Assembly (NCBI GenBank): GCA_032988165.1
Contig: JANTQF010000030.1
Coordinates: 142,214 to 206,213 of the forward strand
Length of the DNA stretch: 64,000 nucleotides
Reading direction: 5' to 3'
From: Emmonsiellopsis sp. PD_33
Taxonomy: Eukaryota > Ascomycota > Eurotiomycetes > Onygenales > Ajellomycetaceae
In this document: piece by piece, positions 12,201 through 23,492 of the stretch
Position numbering within the stretch: the stretch's first letter is position 1
Layout: each line of letters opens with the position of its first letter
The notes under the pieces: model-generated
Databases searched by the model: none
Told to the model about the DNA's origin: nothing
Seen by the model: the letters and a program-made list of their open reading frames with translations, nothing else
Program-made: the position numbers and the translations under genes

Positions 12201-13300
12201 GAGATATACCTTAACTTAAGTCTAAAGCTTATAATCCTCTAATAATAAGAGAGAAATTTGCATCTACTCATCCTTCAGCAGGTCTATAGTATTATTATGG
12301 TCTTCCCAGATTTCAGAGAATTCATTACAGATTTATATAAAGTACTTTGCAGTCTCCTCATCATCATAAATTGTTATACTATTAGGTAGTTTTACTTTCA
12401 CCTCTATGAGGTTAATGTTGATGGCATGAGGGGATTTCTTTAGTGATTCTGATATATCTAGATTATCATTCAGCTCTTATTAGGGCTGCTATTTAGGGAG
12501 GCTGAGAGCTAATAATTCTACTATGAGGTTGATTAAGTATGCATCAGTAATATCATATTCTCTCAGAGTGCTAATACAGGATCTTCATGGGATTATAACC
12601 TGTCAATCTGTGTTGTTAATGATATAGGTGAATGGGAGATTATAGTTCATAATTTACATATATGCCTGGAGTGGTAGTATGGCAGGGTTGAAGATATAGT
12701 CCCTATCTATAGGTAGATGTTTCTTTTTTTCAAGATAGCATCTGAGGGGAATTTTCACCTCTAATCTGAGTAAAATAATGACTTTAGCATCTAAATATAC
12801 TAATCTAATAGCTTAATAGTCTCTTCTTAGTATTACTGAGATTTTGACTTCTATATTCTCATATGACTTTATTTATAGTATTCTCTTATCTAGGTCTATA
12901 GTGATGCCCTCCAGCACCATATTGTCTATACTAAGCAGCAGGTTGATATAGAGATTGTCAATAATGTGTGCTTCTACTGAGATCTGAGCAAGCATTAATG
13001 TATACTTCTTGTCTAATAGAACTACTAATAATATAAGTGGAATTATAATCATTTTAGAGGACTCTGTAGAGTCTCTGACACCCCTGACTAGTATTTATAG
13101 GTATGATAGGCATGATATCTTATCATATTACTACTCTAAGAATTTCTTGCTTACAAGGATTATTATACAGCCTGAGTCTATATATATTGATAATAGTTTG
13201 AAGCTATCTTGACAGAACATCATGATAGTAGCATATTTCTAGTTGTAAAATATATATCTATATAGAGTATCTAGGTCAGCTGGTCATTAAGATACTATAA
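9250..13300 (-). pseudogene. pol: Gypsy pol remnant: protease, RT, RNase H, integrase, chromodomain
   Basis: Reading leftward, a retropepsin-like DSG active site occurs near 13160-13190, followed by a segment of ILLVVLL..KKYTLMLAQI type. The reverse transcriptase begins near 12090 (KGHSIINIRELNKIV) and shows the SFFYQ.RVH block near 11930. Its thumb region lies at 11493-11723 (NLKKAFISFLLVRLLGYKV). The integrase core lies near 9950-10190 with SDRDKKFL and the YPQVDGQSE block that carries the catalytic Glu. A chromodomain remnant (KYLIRWKGYSPEKD) ends the protein near 9260-9390, which places the element among chromoviruses. Numerous in-frame stops show it is dead. Confidence 0.85.
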
Positions 13301-13689
13301 TTCATAATATATAGTCAGAGCTCATATGAAAAGCCTGTAGAGTTGCCATGCAGATTTTCAGGTACTTATATAGATTGTTGTGTGAATTAAAGGCTTCATC
13401 ATAGTTATAGTAGGTAGCTGCTATGAGATCTACATGAAATGTATCTACCTCTAGATTATATACATTATCATTATATGGTTATTCCTGCAGATCATCCATA
13501 AGCATCTCTATATTATTATAGTAAGAGTTAAACTCTGATTCCTATTCATATGGATCTTCTGTGGACTCCTCTGACTTCTTAGGGTCAGTATGGAATGCTA
13601 CTTATTTGTGTGGCTACTAATTCTACAGCTGCCTGCTGAGCTAGATCACATTTTTATTAGTAAGCACTGAGAGCTGAAGTTACTATTTC

Positions 13690-14950
13690 AGGACTGGCAA
13701 TTTAGAATAATCTTACTAGATTTTACCTTGATACTCATATTAATTGTAAGTATCATACTGATTGTAGCAGCTAGTATAGCTATATTAGTTATTATTTCCA
13801 CCATAGCCATCACAGTACTGCCTGTTGGCATAATCCTGGGTCTGATATCTAGACTGGTACTGGTAAGCAGGCTATTCAAACTAGTAGGAATACAAGCCTC
13901 TACTATAGTCACAGTAATTATTCTGAGGGGTAAAGTTACCATAATAAAATTCACACTGATTATATATACTATTTACATATTGATTATTACTTGCAAATTA
14001 ATCTATTTAATTGATCTACTTGTAGTGAATAATCTCTATAAATTCTTTAATGATTATATCCTCTTCTGACTCATCAATGATTGCTTGTAGGATAACATCT
14101 AGGTTATTTCATACATATAGGACTTAGGTATACTCAGTATCTTCTTAACTACAGTGTTTAGCAGCTAAGAACACATCTAGGATATAGGAGGTTGAACTGC
14201 ACTTATTATAGAGATTCTAGAGTAAGTACTTCATCTTGTTAAGCTTTTATAGTGCTTGGCTACTCTTAATGTAGAATCATCATTAGAGGATTTTAATCCA
14301 CTCTTCTACCTTATTATTAGTAGTGATAAAATCTATGTAGATAATGTCATTAAGTTTCTGGTTCTATTAGAATTCCACCTCTCCCTTGAGATATGAATCT
14401 AAGTTCTGTTGGATTCTTACTACATCTCTAGTTAGAGTGGCAACCTTAAGCTAATTAGTGAACACATGAATGTCCTGATAATAGGTCTTGCTCTTCTTAT
14501 TAATAATATTATCACAGCTCTATAATATTAGTGCATCAGGGTAGAAAAAACTGATGTCCTGAGGTTTCCATGAAGCAGTTAAGATTGATAGTGCAAGTAA
14601 AGGCTACACTGGTAGCTAGGCTAGTATCAGCAGAGCAACTACAGCTCTAATGTGAGAGAGTAATTCCTATAGGGTTTGTATTTAGCATAGAGTGAAGCTC
14701 ATATCATCAGTGGATTTACTGATACTAGTAGCAGCTAGGGTGCTGTTCACATTTAACATATTATCTAGCTGTCCAATGGATGATAATTATGAGAGTTAAT
14801 CTCTATTAGTTGAGGTTACATTTAGAGTCTCTAGAGACTCTGTGGGTGTTGGCTGTAATGTACTGCAAAATAATATGCTACTTAGCATAGAGTTAATCTA
14901 TAAGAATGATTAAGCTGAATGAGGTGGAGTGTTATCCTCCAAGCATAACT
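13690..14950 (-). pseudogene. gag: Gypsy gag remnant
   Basis: A leftward, stop-interrupted frame carries a capsid-like helical region (LNKMKYLL.NLYNKCSSTSY, AAKHCS.EDTEY, SEEDIIIKEFIEI) followed by a Gln/Tyr/Asn-rich tail near 13750-13880. Both the content and the position immediately upstream of the protease fit Gag. I could not find an intact zinc knuckle. Confidence 0.65.
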
Positions 14951-16181
14951 TTAAGCCTAGTAGGAAATATACTTATCTTACTGGTAAAGTCTTAAAGAAT
15001 GCCTCTTCTCAGTAGTTAAATATACAGCTTTATTTAAAGCAGTTTGTGTAGTTATGAAATTTAAGAACTACTTGATTAAGTAATAAATAGTTAATAAGCC
15101 AGTCTGATGGTATCAGTAAGATCATCTGAGTATTTTTGAAACTTCTATGTGAATTAGCTTATGAGTGTATACATCCTTGTAGTTCTATAGATGCCTGCCT
15201 GGACTTAGATAGGGGGTTTAAGCAGGTAATTTACTCAGTCATAAAGATTATCCTTGCAATCATAGTATCCTGTAAAGAGTCATAATAAGGAAAGTTAGAG
15301 TTAAAATACTCAATAATCTAATGAGCAAGTTTTACTATTCAGATATGAAAGATCATTCTATGATTCTTTAGATATAAGAGTTACTAACATTAATGACTAT
15401 CATTGGATGGGATGGATCTTTCAAGGGGAAGAGTCCACAGAAAAGTGTGGAAAGTAAGAAAGATACTATGCTCTTTTGAGATAAGAGCAACCAGAAGACA
15501 CATGCTAATATAATGGATGTATATGCATTATACTCTTTTAGGGAAAGGACCATGGAAAATCTTGGAAAAACATGAAAAACTAAAAAGAGAGAAAGCACTT
15601 TTTAGGGGGTAAAAAAGTGGGTGATTTCTGAGAAATGTATGAGGAATTTGTATGAGAGCTTTGAGTGATCAATTTACAGACAAATAGTGGTTTAAACACA
15701 GCATGACAAATTTCCATGATAGTAGCTCAGAATCAGGGGTAGCATAGTGAATGAAAGTAAGCAATAAGAATAGGTATAATAGGGTAATTCCTATAGAAGT
15801 TCTGTGAGTGGCTTGGGATTTTCTCACTGGATTCAGCAATCTGAGGTAGACATTCATGGATTCACCAGGAGATCAAACAGAACAGTGTGCATAGAGAATA
15901 ATAAGAATACAATTCAATTAGAATTATTCATAATGAGGATGAAGCTATTCAGATGTTAGATATAAAATATAGTTTATAAGAAGAATAAGGTCTAGATAGA
16001 TATAACTTTTAAAGAGAAGTTCATAAAGTAGATAAGACAAGCAGAAGAGATAGAGAAGAGATAGGGACTCATTAAAGAAAATGTAGAAGTAATGAGAGTA
16101 GAGAGATATAATAATGACTCATTATAAAGATCAGGAAACTTATAGAGAATTTTACATCTTTTGTAAAGACATACTATTAAT

Positions 16182-16341
16182 TGTAACTTGATGAACTTGA
16201 GATAGAAATATTGTATAAAATAAGGTTGATTCTCTAGGTTTTTAGGCTATTTATAGATATTTATATCAGGGAGGCCTGACTAAGCTATATATATAACTAA
16301 GCTCATGATCATTTCATGGTGTAGAGCAGGAGCACATAATA
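16182..16341 (-). repeat. 5' LTR of the gypsy element
   Basis: 160-bp partner of 5295-5454. This copy is more A/T-converted (for example TTGATGAACT against TTGGTGAACT). It is followed by the target duplication TTCAT. Adjoining internal sequence on the left should hold the primer-binding site, but I could not match it to a tRNA. Confidence 0.86.
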
Positions 16342-16599
16342 TTCATAGAATAATTACTTGACTTAATAATCTACTCAGAATATGAAACTCATGGTTTTAG
16401 AACCTCTAGATTAGGTTGCAGTGTAAGAGGTATTAAAGATGAAATATCAATTAATTTCACTAGAGAAATCTACATATAATATATATTACTATTTTAGGTA
16501 AATTATATAAGCTTCCTACATTGCATTGATCTTGCTGTTACTGTCCCTGTAGGCCTCATTGAGGCCTACACTAGTACCTACTTTACTAACTATACTTAA

Positions 16600-18415
16600 C
16601 AGTGTGTAGTAGTACACTCTTTCTTTTCTTTTTGTAGTTGAAGCTTCTATTTATTCCTCTATTCCTTCTTTATAGTGTATTTAACTATTGTAGTAGCTTT
16701 CTCAGCATTACAGTACTCTGCAGCTTCAATATATTTCTTCTCATACTATTTTTTTTACTCTACAAGCTCTACCTACTTTTACTTATAAAGAATTACTCAT
16801 TGAAGCTTCATTTCCTCCTTATAGGTCTACTCATTAATTTTTGCAGCTTTAGTAGTATCAGCTTACTTCCTTGCAGCCTGCATCTTTATAGATAAAAAGA
16901 ATTGAGCTAGAGAGGAATTTAATGAATTAAGTAAGTCTAAATACTTATTTTATTTACATTGCTTTCTCTTATTATTTAGAGCATTCTGAAGACTCTTATT
17001 TTCTATTAAGAGAATCTCTTTATTAAGAATAAGATTCTCTTCAGCATGAAGAATTTTCTTAATATCAGTAAAAAGTTAATGATGATGTTGATTTACCTAC
17101 TTTATTAGATCTCATAAAGCTCATATAAATGTAGGTATATATAGTTGAAGTAGTTTGAAGAGGATAAGTAAGTATATTTAAATTTTTTCAAGAATGCAGG
17201 GTAGGTTCAGAAGGTATATACTAATTATTATGAAGATAGATTTAATATTTTCCATCATTATAGAGGCCTCTCATATAGAGTAGAATAATCACTAAAAATC
17301 TTATTTTATAGTATGTAGAAAGCTATAGTTAAAATGCATATAGAAATCTAATTATTCTGAATAAGCCTTTAAGAGTAATCTAAATATCTTAATATTTAGT
17401 AGTTATAAATAGTGTGTAAAGTAGGAAGGAAGAACTGCAAGTAAAATTTAATTCTACTCTATAAAATCTATGAAGACTATATTTATATGAGATGAATGAC
17501 TATCTAATATAAGAAGCTATTACTTATAGCCTACCTTAGTTTTTATATAGAGGTTAAACATCTTCTGTAGTTAGATCAATCTGTATTTATCATTACTTCA
17601 TCTATTCTCTGAAGCAGTAAAATATGCCTAATTCTTTTCAGGGTAAAAATCCTCTAGTTAAATATCTTGCATATTTCTAGATTCTCTATGATAGATGAGT
17701 ACAAATAGGATTATAGTTTCATCAATATAAATATCTATTAGTAGTGAGATGAATTCTTTACTATTATCTTGCATAATTCTAATCATATACTTCTATTTGA
17801 TAGATTCTATAGAGATGATTCACTTAACTGTATGTAAAAGTCTAAGAAGGAAGCCTTTTTCATTAAAATTATAGGTATTTTGAGGTAGAATATTATATTT
17901 CTCAATTTTTTCCTACAGCTATTCAATTCAATGGAAGTCAGTTAAAATCTTATAGAATTAAACACAAAATGAAGCAAAAAAACATCAATTATTAGAGTAA
18001 AAAAGTTCTCAAAGTAGTAGCTGTTATCTGCCTGCTTCCTCTTTTAATTCAGAGTATAAAGATATATACTCTTAATCTTTACCTTATAGCACTTATAAAA
18101 GTAAGACATCTAGTTGATTCTCACAGGCAATTTAGTGATCTCAAACATAAAATTTCATAGTATTTAGGGTGTCACAGGGAAGCCACAGTCAGATAGCTTG
18201 TTTATATGGAATAAGAGGCATAGTTCTTTGATATTCATAAGATTTTGATAGTAAGTTAAGGATGCCTCTATCTGAAATACCTATTAGCCTTTGAACTGCT
18301 ACATCAACATAATGCAGTTGATTTCAAATTCTTTTGCTACCTTAGCATATCAAGAAGTCAATTGGCTATTCAATTGTTCAATTACTGACTCTATAATTGC
18401 CTCATTGGGTGGCAT
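16600..18415 (-). pseudogene. Pogo/Fot1-type transposase remnant (HTH plus DDE_1)
   Basis: The frame starts with ATG at 18415 (MPPNEAIIESVIEQLNSQ) and reads leftward through many stops and some shifts. An N-terminal helix-turn-helix (YAKVAKEFEINCIMLM) is followed by a CENP-B-type segment (NLMNIKELCLLFHINKLSD). The DDE_1 core follows, with KRKQADNSYYFE, SREFISLL and HSSHINIVFIDF. A C-terminal coiled coil (HAEENLILNKEILLIENKSL) and a Lys/Ala-rich end near 16620 complete the usual architecture of about 600 residues. Such enzymes cut at TA and bind the element's inverted ends. It is not functional in this copy. Confidence 0.78.
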
Positions 18416-18459
18416 GGTGGGTGGTTGAAGCTGGGTGGTTATAGCAGTTGAAGGGAAAA

Positions 18460-18505
18460 AACAGAGTTCATTGGGTGGATGAGTTTGTTGGGTGGTGAGT
18501 CATGT
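18460..18505 (-). repeat. Right terminal inverted repeat of the pogo-type element
   Basis: Reverse complement of the left end at 5125-5170, next to TA at 18506-18507. Between it and the transposase ATG, further CCACCC motifs recur. The first CpG seen after the block is outside it, near 18534. Confidence 0.84.
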
Positions 18506-19119
18506 TAACTTAACAAAGCTGGCCGCTGATTATGTCATCCACAACACCCAAGAGTTAATGATATCAAGCAGTGAAGCGTTTCAAAGGTTTCAATTGATGG
18601 CAGGATAATAAGGAATGCATCTTATTGTCCAGGCCAAGCCTTTGTCACTGGCCTTTTGTGACTATATATAGTTGCGCTCCTATCACAAAGATTGCAGGCC
18701 CCGACTACGATCCCCAACTTACATAGATAGACGGACAGGAGCCATATCAGATATTTATCATCGATCCCCTCTACATGTCGTGCTGCTCTCTCAAATGACT
18801 AGGATAGCCTAGATTCCGAGTATAGGCCCGAACTCGCCGCTTTTGGACGTGAAATAATAAACCCCCATCCCTCCAAGTTTTTTATCTCGGCAAAGAACTC
18901 CATCCATACCCGATAGATTCGGATATGTGGGTTCCCCGCATCACTTGGAATGGATAAAGAGTGGGAGATGCACGTAGGAATAACCGCGTTCTATATAGAA
19001 AGCCGTACTCCCCGTTCTTTAGCCCCTCGGATTCTGACTTGTTGTAAATCTTAAATACAGCAGACAAGCAAGCAAGCAGAACAAAGACGCCCCAAAGATA
19101 TATCTCTCTATCTACCAAA
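18506..19119 (+). promoter_or_regulatory. Promoter and leader of the cyclase-family gene
   Basis: 614 bp of normal base composition between the transposon edge and the next start codon. Before the insertion, this and 4906-5122 would have formed one divergent spacer of about 830 bp shared with RCC1. A TATATATAG-like run lies near 18663. I see no gene. Confidence 0.4.
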
Positions 19120-20807
19120 ATGACAGGACGTCCAGCCGATCTTCCCAAATTCTCTGACCTCCCTCTAAACAAGGACGATCCCAAATTCTCCGCATGGGGG
19201 CTCTATGGGAAAGCTGACCAGCTTGGATTCCTAAATCGCCAAACTGATGCCATTGTGGCAGAGGCGGCCAAGGAGATCAAGACGGGAGTGAGGTGAGAGT
19301 TTCCCCCCTCTTTCTGTGGGTTTGATACCCGGTGTCGAGGGTTGGATGAGGGGGCGGGGTCCGGTATTCAAGTCGATGCTTTGGAGTAAATATTTTGACA
19401 AAGCAAAGCAAAGACCGCCCGGAATAAATACTGTCTCGTATATTTATTTTGTAGGAGCGGAGTTTCTATCTTTTCAAATGTTTAGTCCCCCCATATCAAA
19501 AGGACATGTACTACTGCCTGCCTGCTATTTTTCCCTCGCTATTGCTATCTCCCAACTTCGCTATCTATGCTTCATTAACACAGCGAAAGAACCCCCAAAT
19601 CAGAGAAACAACGAAACTAATTTGGCATTCGACAGGGTATCCCTAAACTGGCCCCTCGACGCGCAGAGAAAGACCCCCTTCTTCGGACGCCAGGTGTTCC
19701 ATAAAAAGCTTATCGACAAATCCCCTCGCACCGTAAATGACGATATCTGGACCTTCAACACCCAGAGTAGCAGCCAGTGTACGTTCACTTCCCCCAAAGC
19801 CGTCCGACACGAATACTCTGAATGGGGGCTGTGCGGGCGGCTGATGAGACCTTTTGATGATAGGGGACGGGCTCCGCCACTTCGGCTACCAGAAGGAGAA
19901 GAAGTTTTATAACGGCGTGACGATGGAGGATATCCACGGTTCGGAGGACAGCACAGTCAATGGAATCCAAGGTACGTTTTGTTATATATCAGATGATGCC
20001 CGGGTTTTACGTTTATTAAACGATTTTTCTATTCTTTCCCAGCCTGGGCGGAGAAAGGTATAGTAGGGCGCGGAGTGCTGCTAGACTTCCACAAATGGCG
20101 GTTAGCGAATAACATTCCCGCTGAGATATTCAAAACGACATCCATCCCGCTGAAATATCTCAAAGCGGTTGCGGAATCGCAGGGGACGGAGATAAAATTC
20201 GGAGACATACTTATTGTTCGAGTCGGTAAGTTAGGCGGTTGAATGAATGAAAGAAGAATATGTACTCAACAAACAAAAATATATATGAATATGCTAAGTC
20301 TGGAATACTAGGATATATAACGGCATTCAACGAGCTGTCGACGGAGGAGATCATCGGAATTTCGAAGCAGACTCCGCCGGAGCTGATTGGCGTGGAACGC
20401 AGCGAGGAAATGCTTGAATGGATATGGGAGAATTTTTCTGCCGTTGCGGGTGATCACCCTGCATTCGAGTCATACCGTGAGCCTTTTCCCCGTCTCCATG
20501 TCCTTTCAACTCGTACATACAACGTGCTGATCTATATCACCCAATCAGCACCGCCGAAGGATTGGAGTATGCATGAAGTGCTTCTCTCCGGCTGGGGATG
20601 CCCGATCGGAGAGCTATTCGATCTCGACAAGCTGGCCGAGGAGTGCGAGAAGCATAACAGATGGTCATTTTTCGTGTCGAGCGAAGTATGCAACGTGCCA
20701 GGAGGCGTCGCAAGGTAGGAAACTATACACAATGCCCCTTTTTCTAAAATTGTGTGCATTATATACCTGACTTGTATAGTCCGCCAAATATTCTGGCAAT
20801 ATTTTAA
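19120..20807 (+). CDS. Cyclase-family protein (kynurenine formamidase-like fold)
   Basis: Seven exons join in frame into 321 residues: 19120-19292, 19636-19778, 19864-19971, 20043-20225, 20312-20476, 20549-20714 and 20780-20807. The protein belongs to the putative cyclase family (Pfam PF04199), metal-dependent hydrolases related to bacterial kynurenine formamidase. The evidence is the order of family blocks: FSAWGLYGKADQLGFLNRQT at the N-terminus, VSLNWPLDA, the WDGLRHFGYQ core, NGIQAWAEKGIVGRGVLLDF, GDILIVRVGYI, and WSMHEVLLSGWGCPIGELFD near the end. The substrate is not known for the fungal members. The first intron is long (343 nt) for this window. The stop lies 24 bp from that of the RIB7-like gene, so the two transcripts must overlap at their 3' ends. 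Confidence 0.86.
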
Positions 20808-20831
20808 GGTACGCCCTCTCGCACAGGCGTA

Positions 20832-22760
20832 TCACGAATTTCCTTCGGCGACAGCTTGGATTCCAGGGAGAATGGGTGGTGGGCGCGGAATGCGAATCTT
20901 GCCGCACATGATAACGTCCTGTCCGAGGGGCTGCCATCTAACGGTATGGGGAGAGAGCGAGGTTATCGGTTTACCTGTGTTGTCTTTCTTGGAGTCTGGG
21001 CTCACTCCAACACCATCCCTTCCTAGAAATTTGGGCGCAACAGTGACGATAAGGGAGTCGACAAAGCCTGTATATTCGGGATTCAACAATTCACTGATTA
21101 CTGTGCCACCACCCTCTACCATGACACTTTGAATCCCTTCAGTAGCTAGAGCCATGAATATTGCCTCCCATCTCAGCCGCCAACTTTGATTATATTCAAC
21201 AATGCGTAGATAATCCCCTCCATGATTCTTGAGAACGACGACATTCTGCGGATGAATATTTGCCCCTGGCGAAACAACGACCCACGGCGCCTTGCCTTTG
21301 CCTTCCTTTGCGGTCTTCAAAAGTCTGCATTCGGGGTCAGCCGGCCATCGGCCTGTCGGGTCTACAATGATTGGCCGGGGTTGCCACATCCGACCGAGTC
21401 CTCCGAACCCGCCAGCACCTGCCAGCCGACAGTTCAGGCCGGGGTTATCTGCCATAGCAGTTCCGACCCCTATTAGGATTGCGTCGTGTCGGGAGCGAAG
21501 ATAGTGTGTCAGGACTTTCGATTCCGGCCCGGAGAGGAGCGTTTGGACACCAGGACACAAGGAGATTTTGGAGTCCATGGAAGATGCATATGTCAGGGTA
21601 ACGAAAGGTAACTTGCGACCGTCCTCTTGCGTAGGGAGATAGGGCTGTAGGAAATCCAGAGGGTAGCGAGGGAATGGTAGAGCATCGGGTGCCATCGATG
21701 TTGGATGTGCAGAAGCAGACTCAACAATCGCAGTCCCATCAACCTGGCCAGGCATGGCTGGACCATGCAGGCGAACGACTCCATGACCTTGCTGATAAGA
21801 ATAGCCCTCATGCTCTCTTAATACTACATCGGGATGTGTACTACGCCATTTCGCAGACACATTACGGACATCAGTGGCGCTGAAGAACTTCCCCCCGCAC
21901 GCCACCAGTTTCTCAGGTTCTTCGCGAAACTTTGCGAATATAGACGACGGCAGATATCCCTTCTCAGCCTCCTTTCTGCAGAAATCTATGAGACCAGAGT
22001 TCCGCTTCACTTTATCGATGTGATCCAGATCATGCGAATGGCCGCGGCTGCTGCCGGGGGTCCTCATGATTGTGATGGTAGAGTAGGCCCCCTCAAACTT
22101 GATCACTTTGATCTGCACATTGCACTGGCTTCCTTCCCTGACGCTCTTCTTCCTCGGTTTTTTCCCTTCTGGCAGCGGTTTTGCCTGGGTGGTTCTGTTC
22201 GTCGCCCTCCGTAGGCGACACATGTAGTAATCCGTAGTCGTCAGGCCACCCTTGGTCGCGTTCGACCGTTGCTTCACCCACACATTATCTATAAACGGCC
22301 AGTACGTATTGAACTCTTTCAAACTCATCTCCACGGGCTCCTTGAGCTCGAACAGCACCTGTCGAATCCACCCGACATTAGGAGGATTATTGTAAACGCT
22401 ATAATAAGCTGGCCCGGTCGGGGCCGGGGGTAGGGTGGAAGGTTGCGCCGCGGCCGTCATCGTCGTCGTCGCATTGTCCGCATTTTGCTCTGGGTTTGAT
22501 GATGCGCCATTCCCAGCAGACTGCGAAGCTTGTTCGGGTTCCGCGTCGAGCTGGGCCTGTATATCGCTCTGTAGCCTGGAGTCGTCGTCCTCCTCGGCAT
22601 CCATATCGACATCTTCGTCCCCATTCTCCTCATAGGCGGTGTTTGGTGCGGGATTCTCGGTTTCGACGGTTGATTGACGGGTATCGCCCGTCTGCTCTGG
22701 GGGTCTCGAGGACGGCGACTGAGTAGAGGCAGATGCCGTGCCTGCGCCTTCTTCGTCCAT
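20832..22760 (-). CDS. RIB7: FAR1/WRKY-GCM1-like zinc finger fused to RIB7-type riboflavin reductase
   Basis: A single uninterrupted frame of 642 codons. Residues 385-640 match 2,5-diamino-6-ribosylamino-4(3H)-pyrimidinone 5'-phosphate reductase (RIB7, RibD C-terminal fold), the second step of fungal riboflavin synthesis: FVTLTYASSMDSKISL, ILIGVGTAMADNPGLNCR, RPIIVDPTGRWP and MVEGGGTVISELL are visible. Stand-alone RIB7 is about 240-300 residues. Residues 1-120 are acidic and disordered. Residues 125-250 resemble a FAR1/WRKY-GCM1 finger with Cys181, Cys213, His241 and His243, typical of MULE-derived transcription factors. Met356 (MAPDALPFPR) could be an internal start for a plain reductase. 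Whether one fused protein or two products are made is unresolved; the fused reading frame itself is directly seen. Confidence 0.8.
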   Translation of the reverse strand: MDEEGAGTASASTQSPSSRPPEQTGDTRQSTVETENPAPNTAYEENGDEDVDMDAEEDDDSRLQSDIQAQLDAEPEQASQSAGNGASSNPEQNADNATTTMTAAAQPSTLPPAPTGPAYYSVYNNPPNVGWIRQVLFELKEPVEMSLKEFNTYWPFIDNVWVKQRSNATKGGLTTTDYYMCRLRRATNRTTQAKPLPEGKKPRKKSVREGSQCNVQIKVIKFEGAYSTITIMRTPGSSRGHSHDLDHIDKVKRNSGLIDFCRKEAEKGYLPSSIFAKFREEPEKLVACGGKFFSATDVRNVSAKWRSTHPDVVLREHEGYSYQQGHGVVRLHGPAMPGQVDGTAIVESASAHPTSMAPDALPFPRYPLDFLQPYLPTQEDGRKLPFVTLTYASSMDSKISLCPGVQTLLSGPESKVLTHYLRSRHDAILIGVGTAMADNPGLNCRLAGAGGFGGLGRMWQPRPIIVDPTGRWPADPECRLLKTAKEGKGKAPWVVVSPGANIHPQNVVVLKNHGGDYLRIVEYNQSWRLRWEAIFMALATEGIQSVMVEGGGTVISELLNPEYTGFVDSLIVTVAPKFLGRDGVGVSPDSKKDNTGKPITSLSPHTVRWQPLGQDVIMCGKIRIPRPPPILPGIQAVAEGNS

Positions 22761-23492
22761 GGCTAGTTTGTGAATCGGTCTACGGCTCGGCTAGAGGGTG
22801 TCTGTTTGTTGGTTTTCGGGGGCGGGCAGAGGAGGATTGCTGGCCCCTTGGGAAATCGGGGTGTGTAATCAAAGCTGTTACACAATTGTAGCAATCAAAG
22901 GGGCCATAACAATAATACAATAATAGTCGGTATTTGCTTGAGGTGGGTGGGTAGGTTTGCGACAGGGAAAAAAGAAAAGAAAATAGTCTGGGAACCTTAT
23001 GTTTCTGCCGTTCGGTTCTCGTTGAAGATGAAGCTTTGCGAGGGCTGGCTGGTGTGGGGATTTTTTGATTAGCTCACCATGCCATGCCAAGAATAGTTAA
23101 CTGTGCCGAAGCGCTGGTTATGGGATTTCAATTGGAATTCAATTACGTCTTGCTACTTATTTGTCTGGGTTCGTCTTTTGGAGGCTGTCTCTGTGCATTT
23201 GCGGATTGAGGTTGCTCTATTACGTGCTTGGGAAAAACCTGCAAATATGCCAGCAAGCTCTACATATCGTTCTGCTCCCGAACTGGCAAAAGACGGATAA
23301 ACTGGTCTCGGGTTGAAAGAAAATAGCCGGCCGGTCTCAAAGGGCTTCCAGCGACATCAAGGTGCAATACTCTATCTAATAAATGAGCATGGGATGCCAA
23401 AGCCAAACATCTTAAACATCCTAATTCGTATTCTATTAGAAAACCGCTCAAATTCACACTCGGCAACCAGGAACCAGCACCCAGCATCCAAA
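22761..23492. promoter_or_regulatory. RIB7 fusion promoter and NIC96 3' region
   Basis: This 732-bp spacer lies between the start of the fusion gene and the stop of NIC96, both on the minus strand. No coding sequence is convincing and no clear regulatory motif was found. Confidence 0.35.

Larger units (their letters stand above)
5295..16341 (-). mobile_element. Full-span Ty3/gypsy chromovirus, RIP-inactivated, 11,047 bp
   Basis: Two 160-bp long terminal repeats in direct orientation bound the element. Flanking 5-mers are TTCAC (5290-5294) and TTCAT (16342-16346), a target duplication with one C-to-T change. Coding remnants all read leftward in the order gag, protease, reverse transcriptase, RNase H, integrase, chromodomain, then an additional frame. 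A purine-rich tract on the minus strand (complement of about 5457-5470) lies just before the left LTR, as expected for a polypurine tract. At 11 kb it is longer than most fungal gypsy elements because of the additional frame. Every frame is broken by TAG, TAA and TGA codons. I see nothing coding in 14950-16181. Confidence 0.88.
5125..18505 (-). mobile_element. Pogo/Fot1-type Tc1-mariner transposon, split by a nested gypsy element
   Basis: The two ends carry matching inverted repeats of about 46 bp (5125-5170 and 18460-18505) sharing TGACTCACCACCCAAC and TCCACCCAATGAACTC. Both ends are flanked by TA (5123-5124 and 18506-18507), the target site of this superfamily. After removing the nested gypsy element and one target copy, the DNA transposon is about 2.3 kb, normal for the family. 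Its transposase remnant runs leftward from 18415. The element therefore explains the whole first AT-rich block: its edges coincide with the switch from CpG-poor to normal sequence. It separates two divergent genes, RCC1 and the cyclase gene. Confidence 0.85.

Noticed and set aside
13688..14069. Overlapping hydrophobic frames on both strands in the gypsy gag region
   Set aside because: Ile/Val/Leu-rich products of AT-biased mutation; the gag frame lies in a different register.
18882..19184. 100-codon minus-strand frame over the cyclase gene leader
   Set aside because: Overlaps the promoter and first exon of the well-supported plus-strand gene; no motifs.
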